The notes under the pieces: generated by a model
What the model was told of the DNA's origin: nothing
What the model saw: the letters and a program-made list of their open reading frames with translations, nothing else
Database searches by the model: none
Position numbers and translations under genes: made by a program
Assembly: GCA_918807975.1 (NCBI GenBank)
Contig: OU964932.1
Coordinates: 14,539,501 to 14,603,500 of the forward strand
Length of the DNA: 64,000 nt
Direction of reading: 5' to 3'
From: Aplidium turbinatum
Lineage: Eukaryota > Chordata > Ascidiacea > Aplousobranchia > Polyclinidae
Part shown: piece by piece, positions 46,281 to 56,941 of the stretch
Layout of the letters: every line of letters begins with the position of its first letter
How positions within the stretch are numbered: position 1 is the first letter of the stretch

Positions 46281-46511
46281 GAGCCAGGCCCAAACTTTTA
46301 GGCTTTCTTTTTGGAACCTTAAATAATTGTTCATTTTTTTTCATTTCAAATCTTATTTTGTCGGAACTTTGGTGCACTAGGAGTAATTTTCAAGATCCGG
46401 TACTGCTCGAGAGTAGTGTCCAGCGACTACGCCCAACCAATTTATTACACCCTGGGCAGAGATGAGCTGTGTTTTCCAACAACCAGCGTAAGCCGAGCCA
46501 AAATCTCATTA

Positions 46512-48508
46512 GGGACCGTTCAAATATTACGTAACGCTATCGAGGGGGGGGGGTTTATGAAAAGCGTTACGTTAGCGTCACATCGCGGGGGAGGGGGTTC
46601 AAGCAAAACGTTACGTAACGCTACGAGTACGGTACGGTAGTTTATTTGTGCTGGCTGGTATCGTCGTTTGGATACTAAATTAAGCTGAAATCATATCCAA
46701 CAAGATCTCTATCAAGTATCAACTACGGTACTGTAATTCCATACAGGTTCTAAGTGCTTAAAACCTCGCATTGCGAAATTGCAAGGCAGCATTCTTACAT
46801 CACAAAGCTTGCTTTGATGTGAGTGAACAACATCAGAGTTGCCAGATGGCTTTTTTTAGGCCAAATTCCAAAAATCTGGCCTTTTTTAGGCCAAATTCCA
46901 AAAATCTGGCCTTTTTAAATTGCAGTTGGTATAAAAAAAATTGATGCAAATAAGGCCAGAAAATCTGGCCTTATTTATGGCTGCAAATTTTGACCGGTTT
47001 AGAAAGTATTATTTTAAGTAAATTGCAAATAAAGGTATCACTTAAAGCCTGAACTATATCCGTTTTAATTCCTAAGTAGAGACATAGAGAGTAGAGAATG
47101 TGTTAGCTGTGAGTAGGGGAAGGTATGGACCCATGACCATACCTGACCCATGAACCACCCCCCTTCCAAATTTGAATAAAACCTTATAGTAGATTTTTTA
47201 TCAACTAAATAAGTTGCATTTAGTTCAATTGTATTTCTTGGAAAGTTCTGGATGGAATCTTTTAAAATTTTGCAAGTTAGAGGGAGGGGTGTGATTTTAA
47301 GGTGTTTTAGTAAAATTTCTCGTTTGCGTTTGGAGCTTTACAGAAACTTAAATACAGCTAGCATAGGGATATAAAATTCAGAAATTGTAATGGGCTATAT
47401 AGTGCAGGATTTAGTACAGTTCACTTAGACTTTACTTCATGGTAATTAAGTAAAGCTAAGATGGAACTTTGTCACCAACAGTTCTGACCGATGATCCACC
47501 AAAAGTGTTGCCCCTTGAACCACACAGTTCATGGGTTAGCACAATGCCTAATTGAGGGACAATAAACATGTTTTATTTATTTTTTATTTTAGAAATTATT
47601 GTGTATTGAAAGTAGAGTGTAAAGTATTTTAAAATGACTAGCAAAGCTGGTGATGCCTTATCAATTGTTTTTGTCCTCCCCCCACCACTTGCAGGAACGA
47701 CAAAACAAACAGTCGACATTAACAAGTTTTGAACCGACTTTTCGCAGTTTAATATTGCTTAATCTATTTTTGCAAACTGTTAGCAGTGTGCGCATTTGGC
47801 AGTGTATTTATTGTATCATAAAAGTTTGCTCTAAACATCTTTAAGGTCAAACTTATCAGAGTGGTTCAAGGGTCCATACCCGGTGGTTCAAGGGTCCAAA
47901 CGCGTTTGCACCCTTGAACCACTCTGATCACCATCAATGTTTTCAAATATTTTTGTTGATCCTATAATTATATGTGGTTGAATTTTTTACACAATATACT
48001 GAAGTGATTACACTATGTTGTGTGGAAGTTTCGTCATCATAGAGTGATTGGTTAACCAACTATAGCTTTTAATGTGAAAAAGTGGCTCATCAGTCCATAC
48101 CTTCCCCTACTGCTCCAATATATAGAAACATTTTTGAAGCATTGATGACCCCATTCGAAGATGCTTAGCTTTCCTTGCGGTTTCTTTTGCGCTTTTGTGA
48201 TGTTTCTTTCAATACATGACCAAACAATGAAAGGTTTGGATCGAAACATTTTGGACGGTGGGCTACTAAACGTTTTCAGTACCGTAGGTACATAACGTTT
48301 TAATTCCAAAAAAAGAATATAGCTAAAATTTCATGTCTCAAACGTAAGCTTCAGGTGCATACAAACCAAGATATTTTATCAGCACGTGTTTTCACGTCAT
48401 AATTTTGATATAAACTGTCAAACGGGCTTTGTAATGGAAAAGCGTTACATGCGGGAGGGGGGGTCAAAAATTCAGAAAAACAGCGTTACGTAATATTTGA
48501 ACGCTCCC
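46512..48508. mobile_element. 2-kb TIR element, PIF/Harbinger-like, non-autonomous
   Basis: The left end GGGACCGTTCAAATATTACG + TAACGC is mirrored by GCGTTACGTAATATTTGAAC + GCTCCC at the right. TTA lies directly outside both ends (46509-46511, 48509-48511), the 3-bp T-A-rich duplication of PIF/Harbinger elements; an ISL2EU-type element with TA duplication would also fit. Further GTTACGTAACGCTACG words lie inside the left end. No transposase was seen. It contains a second TIR element. Confidence 0.75.
47112..48111. mobile_element. 1-kb TIR element nested in the Harbinger-like element
   Basis: The inverted ends AGTAGGGGAAGGTATGGAC and GTCCATACCTTCCCCTACT are perfect over 19 bases. Phrases such as CCCTTGAACCAC and GGTTCAAGGGTCCA recur inside in both orientations. 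I found no clear target duplication and no coding region. Confidence 0.75.
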
Positions 48509-48840
48509 TTACAGTACTAAAAAGCGAACGCCACTTTAGTCCCTTCATCTATACGATATATGCTTATCGTGATGCCATAATCTAGTATTTATAAAAATTT
48601 TACTGAGTTTGGTTCAAAAACTGCTGAAATATCTTTGTTTGAAATTTGAGAAAAGATTAAAATTTATTCACATTTTACAATAAACAGTACGGTAGCCTAC
48701 AAATTACTATAGACGTTGGTCACGTTGCTATGGGGGTAACCTTTTTTCATTCGTTTAAAAAAAAGCCTAACTTACCCAAAAACTAGACAGCGCTGTTCCA
48801 ACAAGAATGAACTTTTACGAAATCGCTACAGAGAAGTCCT

Positions 48841-49358
48841 ACCTTAACTAGGGACGGTACATTACGGGACGCGCAACTCCGTTGTTCCTTCAACATTAGA
48901 AGGGTCAATTGCCAATTTGACGTTTTTTTTACGCTTTACTGCTGGCTTGTTTTCAACTAAAAACCTTAAATTACTTTAAAACCAACTTCACTCTTCTTAT
49001 ATAACCCATAAAAAGCAAAATATTTTGTAAATTACAAAAAAACGTAACCCTTCTAGTGTTGCGGATAAGCCAAAAGCGGATGAAGTTTCGCATCCCTATG
49101 ATCTACAATCCCTATGATCTACAATCCCTACCTTAACCCATTAAAAACCGCCACAAGTTCCCATTGCTCTTTATAGGAAATATTTCAGCCACAAAGTTGT
49201 ATTGCCATAACTTTTGAATTAGTTTAAAAAAATTTGACGATTTTTGCTTTTTTGATGCATTTTTTTTGTTTGCCTTTTAAAAGGACACCGGCCACATAGT
49301 CAAATGTAAATCTCGCGATACCTTAAGATAAGAAGGTGTTTGTTTCGGGAGAAATTTG
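48841..49358. other. Possible piggyBac-like end, otherwise no gene
   Basis: CTTAACCCATTAAAAACCGCC (first 20 bases from 49131) and TTTAAAAGGACACCGGCCAC near 49273 have inverted partners at about 54430 and 52850. They may be ends of one or two piggyBac-type elements, but the match is imperfect. Confidence 0.35.
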
Positions 49359-49902
49359 CAGAGTTACAAAAGTAACTAGTTACTGTAACTAGTTACTTTT
49401 TGAGTAACTGTAACGGTAACTTCGTTACTATTTTCCAAAAGTAACGAAACGCGGTAACTAGTTCCTATTTTAGCACTGTTTCAACAGTTACAGTTACAAG
49501 TTACTTTTGTATTGAAATTTCAGTTTTTAATTGCCGTTTATTTCTCTACATGTGTTTGTGTCTTGCTTAGTGCGTGTTTGCTGCGTTTTGCGCAAAAATG
49601 CAGTTTTCTCGCAGATGTATCGGCGCAGCACTGCGCATGCGCGGTTCTACTTTTATTTTGTAGTCTGGTGGAGAAGGGTTGCCATATTGGCGAATTTATC
49701 GCTAAACTTCAGAAATCTGGCGATTTTTTAAGACGTTTAGCTTCATATTTATGATTTGGCTCTTTTTTGGCGATTTTTGATAAATGATTTGGCTAAATTA
49801 ATTGTTCTTGGCGATTAATCAATATGTACCAAAGACAGGCAAGACACAACAATACAACAGGGTTGAGCATTATAATAATATATTTTACATATTTACAAAT
49901 AA

Positions 49903-49953
49903 GTTTAACAGTCAAACGTTTTCGGTTTAACTTAAGCCCTCATCAGGAAACTG
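49903..49953 (-). other. Hammerhead-like motif of a Penelope-type tail
   Basis: On the minus strand CTGATGAGGGC, then TTAAGTTAAACC, then GAAAACG follows the order of a hammerhead core (C-U-G-A-U-G-A, stem II, G-A-A-A). Such motifs mark the ends of Penelope-like elements. The stem II pairing is weak, so I judge it as a remnant. Confidence 0.4.
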
Positions 49954-49974
49954 AAAATATTTATAAAAATGCAG

Positions 49975-50100
49975 TAAATTTCAACTTCTTGAAGGTAACT
50001 AACTAACTGACTATAAGCATCAAGAAACACGCAGCGATTAAAAGCAATTTGTTGATGCTTATAGTCAGTTACTTAGTTACCTTCAAGAAGTTGAAATTTA
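49975..50100. repeat. Inverted repeat with arms of about 50 bp
   Basis: AAATTTCAACTTCTTGAAGG + TAACTAAC ... GACTATAAGCATCAA (49975-50022) is answered by TTGATGCTTATAGTCAGTTA + CTTAGTTACCTTCAAG ... (50052-50098). It sits next to the hammerhead-like motif and could be the inverted junction of a Penelope-type copy. Confidence 0.75.
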
Positions 50101-50680
50101 TTGCATTTAGTGTAACGCTGGCAATGCCTCTAAAACGATTGTCTGACATTAAAACCAGCAACAGCATTGCTGATTGCTTGCCGTTGGTGGACGTTCTTGT
50201 GAAAGCAATACAAACCAGATTTGGTCATTGGTTTGAGGACAGCGACTTTCAGCTTACGACTGCATTCCACCCACAATTTAGACTTATCTGAGTTTAATGC
50301 CTGATCATTAAGCGACACTGCTGAATTGAAGACCAAAATAAAACAGAACATGCTTCAAGCAATTGAAGAAGCAAACTGCTCTGCTGAAAAGGGGAGTATA
50401 GCAGCGACACTGAAGTGGATGGTGGTAGGTAGAGCTACGGAGGACTTTTTGCACCACTTTACGCAAAAACCAAGAAAAGAAAGCAATGCGCGTTGAATCT
50501 GTTACAGGAGTATTTGGAAGCGTACCCTGAGAACAAGTTAAGCGGATCCAGATTCACAATTGGACCGATGAAAAAACTGTTTTAAAAACATAACACTCCC
50601 ATTCCGTCAAGTGCTGCAGTAAAAATATTGTTTTCATTGCAAGCACTTGTTCATCACCAGACTTTATTCGTTCATCCCCG
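50100..50680 (+). pseudogene. hAT (BED-type) transposase remnant
   Basis: The frame gives LAMPLKRLSDIKTSNSIADC, LVKAIQTRFGHWFEDSDFQL and TTAFHPQFRL, the region before the hAT dimerisation domain, where A-x-x-x-H-P-x-F-K-L is conserved. About 300 bases further comes a worn NTPIPSSAAVK-LFSLQAL box, the hAT C-terminal signature. Several frame changes and stops separate the two. It is probably the former gene of the surrounding element. Confidence 0.7.
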
Positions 50681-51440
50681 ACGCCGACACACGCTCCATC
50701 GACCTGACACTACCAAGACAGGCATGGGTGCGCCTCAACCGTCTCCGTACGGGCGTCGGGCTTTTCCGTTCAACCATGCACCAATGGGAAATGGCCTCTT
50801 CCTTCTCCTATGAATGTGGTGCCGAGGAACAGACCGCAGACCACATCATTGATTGATTGATTGAATAAATCTTTATCCTCGGACTGGGAAAGCTTCTTGC
50901 AGAACTTAATCCTGGCAGTTTCGCATACTTGTAGACTAAAGGCTTTAAATCACTGACGCAGGCTCGGTCACCGAGATTGACAGAGTGAAGTTTCTGATTG
51001 TTGAAGTCTTGTTGCCGGGAAATTATTCCATCTATTAGATGTCGCTAAATGGAGAGCAGTCCTTAACGTGCGTTGCTCAAGCGCATGCCCTGAGAGTCGA
51101 ACCAGTGCCACTTGATCTTGAAGCTTCTTCGTTCCAGAAGTGACGTGCTAACCAATTGAACTGTCGGGGCGGACATCATCAATGACTGTAGCCTAACATC
51201 TTCAAGCCACCTAACGGAGTGAAAGGTCTGCGTGTCATGAATGATGAAACCAAAGTCTGGCTGCTCTCTAGTAGCCTTCCAGTGTAGTCCGGGAACATCG
51301 TGAATCTGGGGCGGTAAAAGGATGGACTCTCGGCCCCAGAGGCTCACACGACGACGACGATAGGGCAGGGACATTTTAAAGCCCAAAAGGGCAGGCCTGA
51401 GTGACGAGCACTTTGAAATGCTCGTATTTCTCAAAGGAAA
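50645..51440 (+). mobile_element. 3' end of a LINE, interrupted by a SINE
   Basis: PRQAWVRLNRLRTGVGLF followed by YECGAEEQTADHIID is the C-terminal C-x-C-G-x-x-x-Q-T-x-x-H-I zinc-knuckle region of several non-LTR retrotransposon clades. After the SINE (50850-51172) the frame continues with DIINDCS. Only the end of the element is present, as is usual for LINEs. Confidence 0.75.
50850..51172 (-). repeat. Full-length tRNA-derived SINE with target duplication
   Basis: ACATCAT flanks both sides (50843-50849, 51173-51179). On the minus strand the head reads GTCCGCCCCGACAGTTCAAT + TGGTTAGCACG (A box), then CTGGTTCGACTCTC (B box). The body follows, and the tail is TGAATCTTTATCCTCGG plus a (TTGA)n simple repeat. 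This is the best reference copy of the family in the window. Confidence 0.92.
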
Positions 51441-51989
51441 TAAACATATAAGCCACTGAGTATTTTTTTTAAATAAAACCTTGTTGGTTTTGTACTTGTG
51501 CTGTTATGTTAGCATGGTTGGCTCTAACACTATATATCAAATATTGCGGATAACCTGGACTTGCATGCAGAGCTGGCCAGGTGCAGAATTTTATGTTCAG
51601 ATTTGTGAGCAACTGAAAGTAACTAGTAACTGTAACTAGTAACGGTAACTAGTTACTTTTTAAAATCGGTAACTGTAACGGTAACTCAGCTACTATTTTA
51701 GCCAAGTAACTGTAACTGTAACTCAGTTACTTTTGAAAGTAACTTTGCCCACCTATGGAAATTTGTCAGATCTTTCTTGAAGGACGTTTCAAAGTTATTG
51801 TATGAACATATTATATTCACGATAACCATCGGCGTAGCTAGTGGGAGGGTGCCCCCCCATTAGGCAGTCCCCCCCCCGGTAGGAAGCTTGTAGCGGCAGA
51901 ATATTTTTAAACCTAAATGAAAAAGCATAGAAAAAATATTTTTTGAAACGGATTTGGCTCGAATTCTATTTTCTGGTTCCTACTTCACG

Positions 51990-52810
51990 CGTTCAGGGGT
52001 GCAAAATCATGGTCCGCCGCGGCGGCACAAACCATAGCGATACCCCACTGACAGTCGTCGGCTCCAGCTCGTGACCGAGCATTGGTTTCGTCATCAAATC
52101 GAATTTGGCTTTGGATGGTGATGTCATATATAGCTTTGGAGGCCAATCTATGATGGAAAAGACGTAGGCAAAAGTCACATTGTATGGGGGGTATGGATTG
52201 TATGGAGGGAAGGACGTGGTAGTTTTAGCTTTTCTAGTGTTCGTTTTTCTTGGGCTTTTTGTATATCCTTTTTTTGAAAACTTCCGTGCCTTCCTTAAAT
52301 CTTTTTCTCCAGAGTAATCTGTCACTAGCAAGGTTTTCCCATGAATCCAGATCAATGTTTGCATGGTTGAGAGAGATTTTCAGCTGATCTTTGCATCTCA
52401 TTTTTGGTCTTCTGGGGGAGGTTTCCTGTCTCTAGTTGTCCCTCCTCGTTGTCCCTCTCATGACATGTCCTGTCCAGCGAAGGCAGTGTTGCAATATGGT
52501 GGCTTCTGAACTGGGCAACCTAGCGCGATCAAGAAGTGCATCTTTGGTGAGACAATCGTTCCAACGAGTAGGCTACCTAGCATTTGACCCAGTTTCTTTC
52601 CTCTGCTGAAAATTTTCAAGACGTTTGATGTCACGGCGGTATAATGTCCAGATTTCACAAGCATAAAGAAGAGTGGATAGAACGACTGCCCGGAGGACCA
52701 TAATTTTGTGCGGATAGATATAGCATGGTTGTTGAAAACACGATGGTTAAGTCTTCCATAGGCGCAATGTGCTGCTTTTACACGATGTTCAATATTTTTT
52801 GACAGTGTTA
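51990..52810 (-). mobile_element. RTE-type LINE fragment, C-terminal part
   Basis: Minus-strand frames give IEHRVKAAHCAYGRLNHRVF, TLLYACEIWTLYRRDIKRLE and, in pieces, a CLRWTGHV-like block. This is the post-RT region of RTE/BovB-like elements, known for C-E-x-W-T-L and R-x-x-G-H-V. It changes frame several times and carries stops. Confidence 0.75.
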
Positions 52811-52988
52811 CAAACAAGCAAAAAAATGTGGCCATGTGGCCGGTGTCCTTTTAAAAGGCAACAATAAATATAAAGCAAAATAAACAAATAAAAGAAGCAA
52901 AACCTTACACAAATTAGAGTGTAGCTTAGTAGGAAGCACAATATTATAAAGTGTCATTCTATGAAGAAACATAATTCATATCTATTAC

Positions 52989-54181
52989 CAGAGATGGGCG
53001 TGATCTTGATCTTGAAGATAACCTTTTTTTTGGTGATCTTGATCTAAGATCACTTTTTTTTGTGTGATCTTGATCTTGAAGGACAATAAGATCAAGATCA
53101 CTTTGAAATTGCATTTTACTTCCTAAATAGAGGCATTTTTTTAGAACTCGTACTGTACAAAGTAGTTAGTGGCAATTACTAACATTAAGCCACTGTTAAT
53201 ATGATATGCGTCCAACAAAAGACGATTTAAAGTCTCCATCTAATCTGGTCAGTGTTGCCATTTCAAAATTGAAAAAGTTTTCTGTGTTGATCATAATGAA
53301 GAAGTCAACTTCCGTGTACTTTATGTTGACGTATAATAAAAAAATGAATTAATTTTGTACACAATTTTTATGTGTGAATTTTAAAGAAACGTTTGCTTTC
53401 TTTGATCCAATTTTAGATGTTTTAAAAGTCTAGAATGGCAATGTTAAAAAATCTGGACTCCACCGACTTTGGTCATGTAGAGTGGTTTATTGCAGCAAAT
53501 CAACCAAACCAAGACTTGTTTAGAGTCTGAGTATGGAGCGGTTTGTCTGACCGTAAACCTCTGAACTTTTTTGATAGCAGACAACAGTATCAATGTTGCC
53601 AGATGGGTAAACGGTGCAATAAACATTGACATAATACAGTGAAAGTTAAAACTACTTAGTAACACGAATAAAAACTTCCACATGAACCAGACAAAAATTT
53701 GGTAAAAATTGATGTAGTTCAAAGTTTATTTTTGTTTATCTATTATAAAAAAAAGTATAAAACTAATTGCAAATTTTGCGACTTTTTCAGAACTACTGTA
53801 ATTAACCTCGGCCTTGGGTGTGACTTTGCGATTCTACGCAAACTACGTCAACAATTTATAGGCCTAATAGCAACAGTCATTAACTTATTACAATTCTTAA
53901 GCCAGCGATCGAGTAGTTAAAAGTAAAAGTTAGCAATACCAACTATAAGTTATACCTTTACCCAGGTTGCTTATGGCAATTATTTTTTGCAACATTATTG
54001 ATCAAAAACTTCATTTTTTTTCAAGTACACAAAAAGTGATCTTGAATGTGATCTTGATCTTCAAGATCACGATCTTGATCTTCAAGATCACATAGTTTGG
54101 TGATCTTGATCTTCAAGATCACCTATTCTTGGTGATCTTGATCTTCAAGATCACCAATACTGGTGATCTTGCCCATCTCTG
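52989..54181. mobile_element. hAT MITE built on GATCTTGATCTTCAAGATC words
   Basis: It is flanked by the exact 8-bp duplication TCTATTAC (52981-52988, 54182-54189). The ends are CAGAGATGGGCGTGATC and GATCTTGCCCATCTCTG. Both subterminal zones consist of repeated TGATCTTGATCTTCAAGATC, a short palindromic repeat. The middle 900 bp have no coding capacity. Confidence 0.9.
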
Positions 54182-54439
54182 TCTATTACCAATAGGCAGT
54201 AAAACATGCATGTTCCTCCTCACTTCACTTCATCGGTCTCTTCTCATTTTTCAACAATTTTCAAACTTTCACAAAATTCAGAAAAAGTACGTTGTTCGCA
54301 AATATTTATCAACACCTTCCAAAACAGACCCTAAACAACTACTAGCAAGTCCAATATGATTCAATCAAAATAAGATGATGCAATACTGATGCATTCAAAA
54401 CGATGTCAAAGGACATCGGCCGTAAATGGGTTATAAGGT

Positions 54440-56941
54440 TTATGAGTTAAGCTACTTAAGCACCAATCGTAGAAAAGTTTCGTCCTCTAGTTTTGGGTTG
54501 GTAATGTAAAACCAATTTGACGTATTCTCACGTTCAAATATCGGTAATATAGGCTGATAAAGGAAAACGTGACGCAGTAAACACGCTGACACTGCTCAAA
54601 CACAATTAAACAAGTATGGCTTACGCGGAGGGGAGCCAATGAGCCATGCTCCCCTCCTTCAAAAGTGTTGATTTTTTAGCGTTGCTATGATTTTGTAGTG
54701 CAAACATGTTATTGTTCAAGAGTAGTCTTAGGTAGCAGGACCGTATTACAAACAAAACACTGTATTAAAAGACAAACACTTTCATTGGCTTTATTAATTG
54801 AATCTTTGATAACGCTAAAGTGTTCTTTTGAAATAAAAAAGGCACTTTCTTGAAAAAAGTTTGCCTATGAAAATCTTGCGTTTAAGCCAGTTCCCATAAT
54901 GTGACTTCTACCCATTGCTGTCTATCTCAGGCTGGGGTCTTTGGACGGCATTGTCTCGACAAACCCGGTATTGAGCACCGCTGACGCCATCATATATTGC
55001 AACTTTATTACACAATCGGAAGCTACAAAACAATTGCAGTGAACTGCAATATTTAATACTTTGTAAATGCATGCAAGATGATGAACTACAGATATAGGTG
55101 ACACAGAAAACCGCTACAGATCATATAAAGCACATTCCAAATACTTATACGGATTGAAGCAATAAAATTCAGTTAACTCAGCTTATCGTATATTAAGCAA
55201 CATTGAATTTACCGGTAATCACCTTGCTTTTCTTCATGCCCATATGACGTCAACGAATACTGTATAAAGATTTTGACAACTCCGCCACAAGGTGTATAGC
55301 CTGATATTTAAAAATTTCATTGCATAATGCACAGGTTCTTAACCTGGGGTGCACGCACAACTAATGGGTGCAAAACCTGTTCCCAGGGCATGCCGAATCA
55401 TTAAGGTTAGTTATATGACAAGCCAAGCTTGTTTACCAGGCTTCAACAAACATCCTGAAATCGTAGGTCACCATTACTTTTCATTCATTTTAGGAGGGGG
55501 TGAAGAAGTGATTTCAAGGTGGTGTCAACAAGGCAAAAAGTTAAGAAACACTGCAATAGTGGTTTCCTCAATAGGCCACACTTTACCACATTCTTGTTTC
55601 TGAAACATGAAAACTTAACGTAAAAATTAGACCTTGTGGTCACCAGTTACCGATAGATTTGAGGTTTCTGGGTAAGTTTAGAGAGCCGGATCTGACTGAT
55701 CTTGTTAATTACTACAAAATACATTTCGTCAAACCAATTAGTCATTTTGAAGTACATTATTCAACGTCTGCAGACGTTGAATAACTGCAAAACTGACGTT
55801 TTTTGCTGTCTGGGGCGTTAACAGTTACGATTCATATGATTGAAGATAAACATCGTTTGACAAAAAATCTGTAAATTCAAACCGCTAGAAGACTCGCATC
55901 ATTGTACTTATGAATTAAATGTATGACCTCGACAGGACGGTATTATGTAGACGATTGCTTAAATGGACTCAAACTTAGGTAACGTTAATGCACAGTGAAG
56001 TTACTTCTTTAGCTACATCTGTATTTAGAGTTTTCTTATTTAAAACGTTTTTTTACGATATAATTTGATTTCAACGTGGTAAGATAGAGGCAGAAAAGAT
56101 CTTCGTAGAACGACTTAAATATTTCTTTTCTTACAATTTTCCCACATTTCCAGATTACTTGTAAAAAAATAGCTTCAAAAGCGATACAGCAAAGTAATTA
56201 AGTAATAACACATGAAATAAAACGCGTACTAAATGAGATAAGCATTGCAAGTAAATTATCACAAGCTATGTTCATTGTTCAACCAAAAAGTGTAATCGTG
56301 CAAAAAATCGACAAAGCATTGCATCATTCTGCCCAGTAGCGTTTTGTTACCACATTATGATTTGCATAAAATGACTAGTTAAATCACACATGAAAAGACA
56401 ATCACCATGTCGTATGGCAAGAAATAAAAGCTTTAAACAAAGTGCAAATCTGTCAGAAAATATAGATCTTGCAAAACTTTCATTTATAGAAAAGGATAAG
56501 TTCATTAAACTTCAACAAAAAGAAAGATAAGATCGACAAAAAGGTTACTTCTAAAGTGCAAGGAATAAATTACAACGCAACAAACTAGCTAAAAGAAAAA
56601 TATTAATCTTACTCTAAAATACAATGCAGCTAATAATTATTCTTAACAAACATCACTGCGGAAATGATAACGTAATTAAAATACGACGCAATCAGTCAGC
56701 AACAGGAAGCTTGTTAGAAGGAAAAACAAAACATGCAATGATTCCTCCAAACAACCCAGACAAAAAAATCAACCAATTTTTAAATTAATTTAACGTCTGA
56801 AACGTTGAATTAATGTAATTTTTTTAATTGATTGATTTTCTGCCTGGGGAGTCACGAAAAAACGTCCACCGTAGACTTCGGTCATTCAGGTCTTAATGTA
56901 AACAATATCAAAGCAGTTGTGGTAAGAACTCTGTGCCGTAA
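54440..56941. other. Intergenic, no gene recognised
   Basis: I found no exon here. A perfect 28-bp palindrome lies at 55757-55784, and a palindromic MITE-like stretch at about 56748-56851 (CCAGACAAAAAAATCAACC ... TTGATTGATTTTCTGCC). This is the downstream side of WFS1; no polyadenylation signal could be fixed on the minus strand. Confidence 0.4.
55757..55784. repeat. Perfect 28-bp palindrome
   Basis: TTATTCAACGTCTG is followed immediately by its complement CAGACGTTGAATAA. Related AGACGTTGAA or AACGTTGAA words occur at 56797-56813 and 63585, always followed within about 30-50 bases by a TTTTNCTG/CTGG-like stretch, so it may be the end of a small repeat family. Confidence 0.7.

Larger units (their letters stand above)
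44285..46315 (-). repeat. Decayed SINE split by a hAT element
   Basis: TTGTCAGCTTTATCCTGG + CTCGCATATCG and GAATGGACTGCTCAAGCGC + ATATTCCGAAAGTC (44285-44651) follow the SINE order in minus orientation with many changes. The remainder after the insertion is a short piece near 46289-46315 ending in GGCTTTCTTTTTGG. It is older than most other copies here. Confidence 0.55.
49359..51757 (+). mobile_element. 2.4-kb hAT element with GTAACT-rich ends
   Basis: It is flanked by the exact 8-bp duplication GAAATTTG (49351-49358, 51758-51765). Both subterminal zones are filled with AGTAACTAGTTACTGTAACT repeats in inverted order, and the right end is CTTTGCCCACCTATG, a common hAT terminus. A decayed hAT transposase lies at 50100-50680. 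Later insertions inside are a Penelope-like tail, a LINE 3' end and a SINE inside that LINE. Confidence 0.85.

Noticed and set aside
51085-51172. A functional tRNA gene at the SINE head
   Set aside because: It is the head of a SINE found many times in the window, followed by the same tRNA-unrelated body and flanked by a target duplication.
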